From Euglena gracilis (Eukaryota; Euglenida; Euglenophyceae; Euglenales), in the NCBI GenBank assembly GCA_039621445.1, contig CP154956.1:94926406-94990405 (forward strand): a DNA stretch of 64,000 nucleotides, read 5' to 3'. Each line of letters begins with the position of its first letter. Within the stretch, counting starts at the first letter, position 1. This document shows, in pieces, positions 59,406 to 64,000 of the stretch. The notes under the pieces were generated by a model, which worked only from the letters and a program-made list of their open reading frames with translations, searched no databases and had not been told where the DNA came from. The position numbers and the translations under genes are program-made.

Positions 59406-59617
59406 TCCCCCAAAAGCACACAAAACACAAAACACAAAAAACACAATAGATGCAAAAATGCAAAATAAGAAAGCAAAAGAACCTTCAGAAATCATGCATG
59501 CACTTCCATCCCCCACCCGAAATTGTCACCTGCCAACACCAATGAACACACCTTTTCACCCACCACCCACCATCACCCCGGCAGGAGAGAAAATCTGGTG
59601 TCAGAAGGATCGGCGAC

Positions 59618-59689
59618 CTTAGGCAGGGGAGGGCTGGGTGGATGATCGACAGGAACTTCGGCTGCCGCCGCGACAGGATTGGGGCCATA
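59618..59689 (-). CDS. Exon 6: Pro/Ala-rich linker
   Basis: 24 codons between acceptor CCCCCAG and donor CCTAAG|GTCGCC. In phase 0 it reads YGPNPVAAAAEVPVDHPP, a low-complexity linker; another frame gives ILSRRQPKFLSIIHP. Phase 0 fits both neighbours, so I prefer the linker. Confidence 0.5.
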
Positions 59690-60037
59690 CTGGGGGCAGG
59701 GGCCACTGCTCACCCACCGATGGAAATAAAAAACGTCCTCAAAAACCCTTAATAAATCATTCTGGGAAAATCTTCAAAATTCGAGCCGAAAATGAGAGGT
59801 ATTGCAAAAATTGGCCTCCACTGGCAAAATTGCCCCCCCCCCCCCAACACCCCCCACCCCTCTCCACACCTCCCCAATAAATGTGCGCGGGTGCCATTTT
59901 TTTTCAGAGGGTGGTGGGTGGTGGGTGGTGATGCTGGTGGTGGTGGTGGTGATCAGTTTATAATAAAAACGGACTCGGGTGGGCAAAAATGGGTGAAATT
60001 TGGCTGTGGGCAAAAAAGAAAGAAAAATTACATATTG

Positions 60038-60109
60038 TGGACGAACAGGGGATCGAACCCTGGACTTCCCGCATGCGGAGCGGGCGCTCTACCACTGAGC
60101 TACACGCCC
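60038..60109 (-). tRNA. tRNA-Ala (CGC)-like gene
   Basis: Cloverleaf drawn by eye: acceptor GGGCGTG/TTCGTCC with one mismatch and a G3:U70 pair, the alanine identity element; D arm GCTC/GAGC; anticodon arm CCCGC/GCGGG with loop TCCGCAT (anticodon CGC); T arm CAGGG/CCCTG with loop TTCGATC. T-runs follow, as for Pol III termination. Oddity: position 33 is C rather than the near-universal U, so it may be a decayed or tRNA-derived copy. Lies in the intron between exons 5 and 6 on the same strand. Confidence 0.7.
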
Positions 60110-60369
60110 CATACAGAATTTATGGAATACCCCCCACCTTGGACAACCGAAAGGGTCATCATTCAACACTCATTCATTGTTGCTTGTTTTAATTTATTGC
60201 TTGTTTTAATTTAGGAGCATTGTTCACGTCTCAGCCTTCCAGTGCTCCGAACTCGCACTAACCCTGCCAGAAAGCAATCACTGGCACTGCACCGCAAGGT
60301 AGCTATGACGGCCGAGAGACGCAACCTCCTCGCGGAGCCAGCGGTGGGGGACTACCAGCCGCCCTGGCC

Positions 60370-60480
60370 ATGGAGGCAGTACTGGGCGTCGGAGGTGTAG
60401 ACGAGGGAGCGGAACGTGCGGCGGCCGTGGGACACGAGGTTGTAGACGTGGAGGCAGGAGTGCTCCCGGAAGACGACCAC
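60370..60480 (-). CDS. Exon 5: scaffold segment
   Basis: 37 codons after a poly-C/CCTCAG acceptor, reading VVVFREHSCLHVYNLVSHGR then RSLVYTSDAQYCLH. The end shown follows the NNNCAG rule at GGC|CAGGGCGG, whose bases match the terminus of the CAGGGCGG element family. An alternative is a GT donor 15 nt later (TG|GTAGTC), which would break phase with exon 6. Confidence 0.65.
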
Positions 60481-61128
60481 CTGAGGCGGGGGGGGGCAAA
60501 GAGCCTGTGGTCATCCAGAATCCCAGACCAAATCACGCTCGGTCACACGCAGTCAAGCGCAGTCACGCCCACACAACCATCAGTCAGGAACTGACCGTAT
60601 TGACACATAGGATTTGGTCATGGCTGAGGAATAAAGAAAGAAAGAAATACAGCCACGCCTAGTCACACTTCAATTTTGCCGAGTCGTTGGAGAGGGAGGA
60701 GGGGGACGATGTGGGTGAGAAGCGTTGGTGGCAGAAGAGAAACGGGCAAAATTGTTGGGGGGTCGAGGTGGGTTGGCAGCTTGTGCACTTTGCTTCAAGC
60801 GGAGAGCTTGGGGACCGAACTGAAATTTGTGGTCAATATCTGCACCGCAAATGCGGAGCCCATAAGCTGGTGCTCCAGGGGGTGATGTGTAACCAAATAT
60901 GCAATGTGCAATATGTGCGTGTTACGTGTTATATGAAATATGCACTGCGTATCACGCACATATTGCAAACGACACAATAGACGTAAATTGTAGTGCGTAC
61001 AACATGAGCTGTGCCATTTGGACGATCGCTGCTGAGTTTGGTGGTGCTTTTTCTTTTGGGCACAGTGGGTCCCATTTGGGAGTCACTATGCAGGTTGGGG
61101 AGGGGGAGGCGGGGCTGGGGGGGCCGAC

Positions 61129-61275
61129 CTCCTTCCAGGTCGCCTGCTCGGGCTGCTTCTCGTGCTGCTTCGCGTCGACCCCGACCAGCCGTGCCACGGT
61201 CGCGTCCGCCGGCAGGACGGACTGCGGCAGCAGCAGCGTCCACTTCATCTCGCCCGCAGGAGACCACTGGCTCCA
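61129..61275 (-). CDS. Exon 4: scaffold segment
   Basis: 49 codons between acceptor TTGAGCAG and donor AAGGAG|GTCGGC, phase 0 at both ends. Contains WSQWSPAGEMKWTLLLPQSV and ends EQATWKE. The upstream side is rich in G/C runs, the downstream side is a C-rich plus-strand tract. No domain recognised. Confidence 0.7.
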
Positions 61276-61514
61276 CTGCTCAAGGGGGGGGGACTGGGAC
61301 TTGCCGGCTCCCCCCCCGGGTCGGGGCCACCAGGAGAACCGGTGGATTATCACCATGATCCCATCCCGGCCCGGTTCCAGGAATTTTTTTTTTCAGTCAC
61401 CTGCGACTGGATTTCTAATTTTCGAATCACCTCTGTTTGACCCCCAACTCCCCGCCAGGCCCGACTTATTCACGCGCGAAGGGGTCCAAACTGGGTAGTT
61501 TTGGCAGTGACCCC

Positions 61515-61825
61515 CAGGCAGCCCTGAAGTGCAAATTTTTTTCCCTGTCCCAGCGCATTCAATGCAAAATCCACAGGAATAATGGCCGAAAAAAATAGGC
61601 ATTTGGGCAAAGAACAAATTGATGTGAAAAAAGTGATATCTGACATCCTTGGACCATAGCCCATCCACCAAAAACAGCAAAAAAAATACGTTTTTTTGAC
61701 TTTACACTTTCAACCCTGCCATTCAAGCCCTAGACCGGCCGTTGACCGGACCTCAAGGCCGAAGGGTGGACCTTGAGGGGCGGTCCTTAAACAAAAAAAA
61801 ATCACGTCCCAAATGGACCGCCCTG
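61515..61825. mobile_element. Free CAGGGCGG-family element, left end diverged
   Basis: Left end CAGGCAGCCCTGAAG is diverged, right end TGGACCGCCCTG is typical; flanks GTGACCCC and GTGACCCG (7 of 8). Central motif CCTTGGACCATAGCCCATCC present. Confidence 0.75.
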
Positions 61826-62589
61826 GTGACCCGGCATCATTTTTTTCAAGGCGCCTCAAAAAACCTTAAACAATTCGTAATTCGTTGTCGTTTTTTTTTT
61901 TTTCATTCGTTTTTTTTTGTTTTTTTGTTTTTTTTTTCCCGCTGACAATCCTTCGAGTTTTGAGCAAAAAAAAGAAGTCGCAAAATCTGGGCAAAACAGG
62001 CCAACTCTGGGGAAAAAAATGATTACTGGCATCGTGGTCAGTTCAAAAAAATGGGTTTTGAACCTTTTGATTTTCAACCTGGACCGACGTTGGTTAGATG
62101 CCTGGATGGCTCTTTGACCGCCCATGGAAAATTGACGCCTTAAAAATTCTTGAAATTTAACAATTTTCGCCTTAAACTTTTCGCGTTAAAAATAATGCCT
62201 GGTGACCCCCAATTAATATGCCCTTGATGACAAACATGGAAAAAAACCCATTTAACAATGCTCATGTAAGTCTTTGTGGTTATGGGCGCTCGTGGAGGCC
62301 ACCACAAGCGTCAACTGTGCCCTGGCAACGTTTAGCACAAGAAAACCCTTTTCACACCTACGAGTTGCACGACCACCTGACGGTTGGAGAATTCCCCCTG
62401 GAGGGTGGTTGAAATTACTTATTTTGCAGTCCCTTGAACTATTTTTATTGCGTGCTGTGGATGCGCGCACACATTAATTGTTGTTGTTGTATCATCCTGT
62501 GTATCGTGTTTAGGCTCGGGTAAACGACTGAAAACACAATCCGAACTAAACCGTTTGGGTCCGTGCGTGCCCAGTTGCCCAGCTGACAC

Positions 62590-62744
62590 CAGGTGGCCAG
62601 GAAGGAAAGAGGTCAACATCCCCTGGCTGCCCTCTTCGGGGTACGCCGTCCGTAGCACCGGCCGCAGGATCGCCATCACCCACCGCTCTGTCTCGTGCGG
62701 GTGATATTCGTCATAGGCATTCACCGGGCGGTTGTACCGCACCC
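62590..62744 (-). CDS. Exon 3: scaffold segment
   Basis: Begins after CTCGCAG and ends at a CACCTG|GTGTCA donor, 2 nt plus 51 codons. Contains VRYNRPVNAYDEYHPHETER and a hydrophobic helix-like WVMAILRPVL. The end in phase 0 fits exon 4. No domain recognised; base composition is clearly higher in GC than the flanking introns. Confidence 0.65.
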
Positions 62745-63397
62745 CTGCGAGGGACAAGACAGTGAAACCCAACCTCCCAGCAGAACTGACGTCTGCGGGG
62801 AGGAAAAATCAATGATCCGGTCACCATGCACACACCACGCCATACCATTTGACCCTCTGTTGTTGCATCCACTGCTGTCACACACACCTCAATGCGCGTG
62901 CTCACACAAACACATACACAACGCACACATGGCACACACACACACACACAACGAGCACACAAGCGCGTGCACACACAACGCACAAACACACACCCTCAAA
63001 TTCCAGGTCCTCATCTGGGTGAGACGCACTACGCCCAGCCCCGGGCTTGGCTGTCCCACACAACGGACATGGCGCCAGTGCCCTCTTGTGAGCGAGAAAG
63101 CAGGTGGGACTCGTGTCGCCCCTCATTGGATGCGCAAGATGGCTGACTCGGCCAGCATGACACCACTTTGCGTCCTTGTCCCATTTGGGTCTGTACAATA
63201 AATAATTTTCATTTTTTCCCTGGACCATAACACCAAAACCTTTACAAATGTGTATTGTATGATCAAAATATCTGATAGAACGAAGAAGTGTTCAACTGCA
63301 ATATGTGCATAATGTTATTGCAAACAGTAACAAAATGCCTGTATCCCGCCTTTCCACGCATTGCAACAATGCCAAAACAAACAACTGTACCCTGCCC

Positions 63398-63473
63398 GTG
63401 AACAGAGGGCCCTGTGTGGGGTGCCCGCGGGTGCGAGGGCCATCCCGCAGTTGGACACCGTGCAGGAGCAGAC
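63398..63473 (-). CDS. Exon 2: rest of the Cys cluster
   Basis: Continues exon 1 in frame across the element as VCSCTVSNCGMALAP, adding C-x-C-x5-C to the cluster. The 3' end by the NNNCAG rule (GGGCAG) leaves one nucleotide, which matches the phase needed by exon 3. The acceptor of exon 3 is GT-AG type, so this intron would be a hybrid; the junction is the weak point. Confidence 0.6.
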
Positions 63474-63478
63474 CCAGT

Positions 63479-63773
63479 CAGGGCGGTCCTTAACGGGGAA
63501 AAAAATATTCCCATCCTGGCACATTCAGTGCCGGAAAAATGGGCACATTTTCGGCAAAAAAACGTGCGGAATCCGGGGAAAACGTGACTTCCGACATCCT
63601 TGCAAGATTGCCTCTCCACCCAAAACAACAAAAAAAATACGTTTTGCGATTTTTGAATTTTTGACTCCGTTTGATGCCCGGATCGGCTGTTGGCCGTCCC
63701 TTGGACCCAAGGGCGGTCCTCAAGGAGCGGTTCTTTCAGAGAAAAAAAAATCTTCCCGTTATGGACCGCCCTG
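63479..63773. mobile_element. CAGGGCGG-family TIR element acting as an intron
   Basis: Begins CAGGGCGGTCCTTAA and ends GGACCGCCCTG on the plus strand, flanked by GACCCAGT and GACCCAGC (7 of 8 identical). It lies across the coding of exons 1-2, and the predicted intron (63,474-63,776) removes the element plus 3+5 duplicated bases. No reading frame inside; it carries a degenerate form of the internal CCTTGGACCATCGCCC motif of the family. Confidence 0.85.
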
Positions 63774-63776
63774 GAC

Positions 63777-63917
63777 CCAGCACTGGCCTCGCCGGCCGCA
63801 CAGCCGGCAGACCTCCCCGGAGAGGAGGCTGGGCTTCGCGGGGAGGCCGACGCCCTGGTTGACCGGGTCCGGCTCGTCCCACTCCACGAGGTCGTACTCC
63901 GTGCCCACGATGTGCAC
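63777..63917 (-). CDS. Exon 1: acidic region and start of a Cys cluster
   Basis: 47 codons after a poly-C acceptor (CAACAG). It reads VHIVGTEYDLVEWDEPD near its start and ends CRLCGRRGQCW. The Cys pattern C-x2-C-x5-C continues in exon 2, so the split falls inside a possible zinc-binding cluster. The 3' end is set by an 8-bp duplication around the element at 63,479-63,773. I do not recognise a named domain here. Confidence 0.75.
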
Positions 63918-64000
63918 CTGTTGGGGGGGGGGGCAGGGGATGTGTGTACCATCTGTGTGTGTATCTGTGTGTGTGCGCGCGTGTGTGTGTGTGTGCGTGT

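Overview
The window looks like a piece of a large, intron-rich protist nuclear genome, most likely from Euglenozoa (a euglenid or a relative). The evidence is: GC-rich exons of about 45-210 nt set in long repeat-packed introns; ordinary GT-AG introns (often with a poly-C tract before the acceptor) mixed in one gene with a second intron class that starts NNNCAG and ends CTGNNNNN, the signature I recall for euglenid 'nonconventional' introns; a eukaryotic-type tRNA with Pol III-like T-runs; and TTAGGG-like interstitial tracts. The lineage is inferred, not proven.

Almost the whole window is one giant gene on the minus strand, entering near 63.9 kb and leaving near 0.5 kb, with both ends outside the window. 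I could assign 54 exons, about 6.0 kb and roughly 2,000 codons, so exons are under 10 percent of the span. Reading from high to low coordinate, the product has an N-terminal region with a Cys cluster, a large conserved scaffold, a UBA-like domain split between two exons, more scaffold, then the DUF3638 core with a Walker A (MIMGAGKTTV, 21.7 kb), a Walker B-like MDE|VD (15.6/14.7 kb), GFSGTPSNLLP (5.0 kb), ALIDTGA (3.2 kb), TFYDQIHTTGMDI (1.9 kb) and DYAQGAFRMRG (0.6 kb). The last group corresponds to the DUF3645 side and reads like superfamily-2 helicase motifs. Family assignment is from memory of these giant proteins in fungi, oomycetes and dinoflagellates; some relatives carry a deubiquitinase-type name in databases.

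The most notable system is in the introns. Short terminal-inverted-repeat elements beginning CAG and ending CTG, with 8-bp target-site duplications (hAT-like MITEs), sit both as free copies inside introns and exactly across coding sequence. Where they interrupt coding, removal of the element plus 3 nt of one duplication and 5 nt of the other restores the reading frame and the family-conserved protein. The clearest case (48,602-48,883) has a perfect 8-bp duplication. Two element families are seen in both states, so these introns are transposons that behave as removable introns.

The remaining intronic DNA holds further TIR elements: a G/C-run class with recurring GGCGC-TTC-GCGCC hairpins, and a TGGCA-ended class embedded in TA-rich microsatellites. 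It also holds a roughly 1.5-kb inverted duplication that preserves an empty insertion site, foldback elements, a nested Gln-rich retroelement-like reading frame, a tRNA-Ala-like gene and many microsatellites. I saw no convincing gene on the plus strand.
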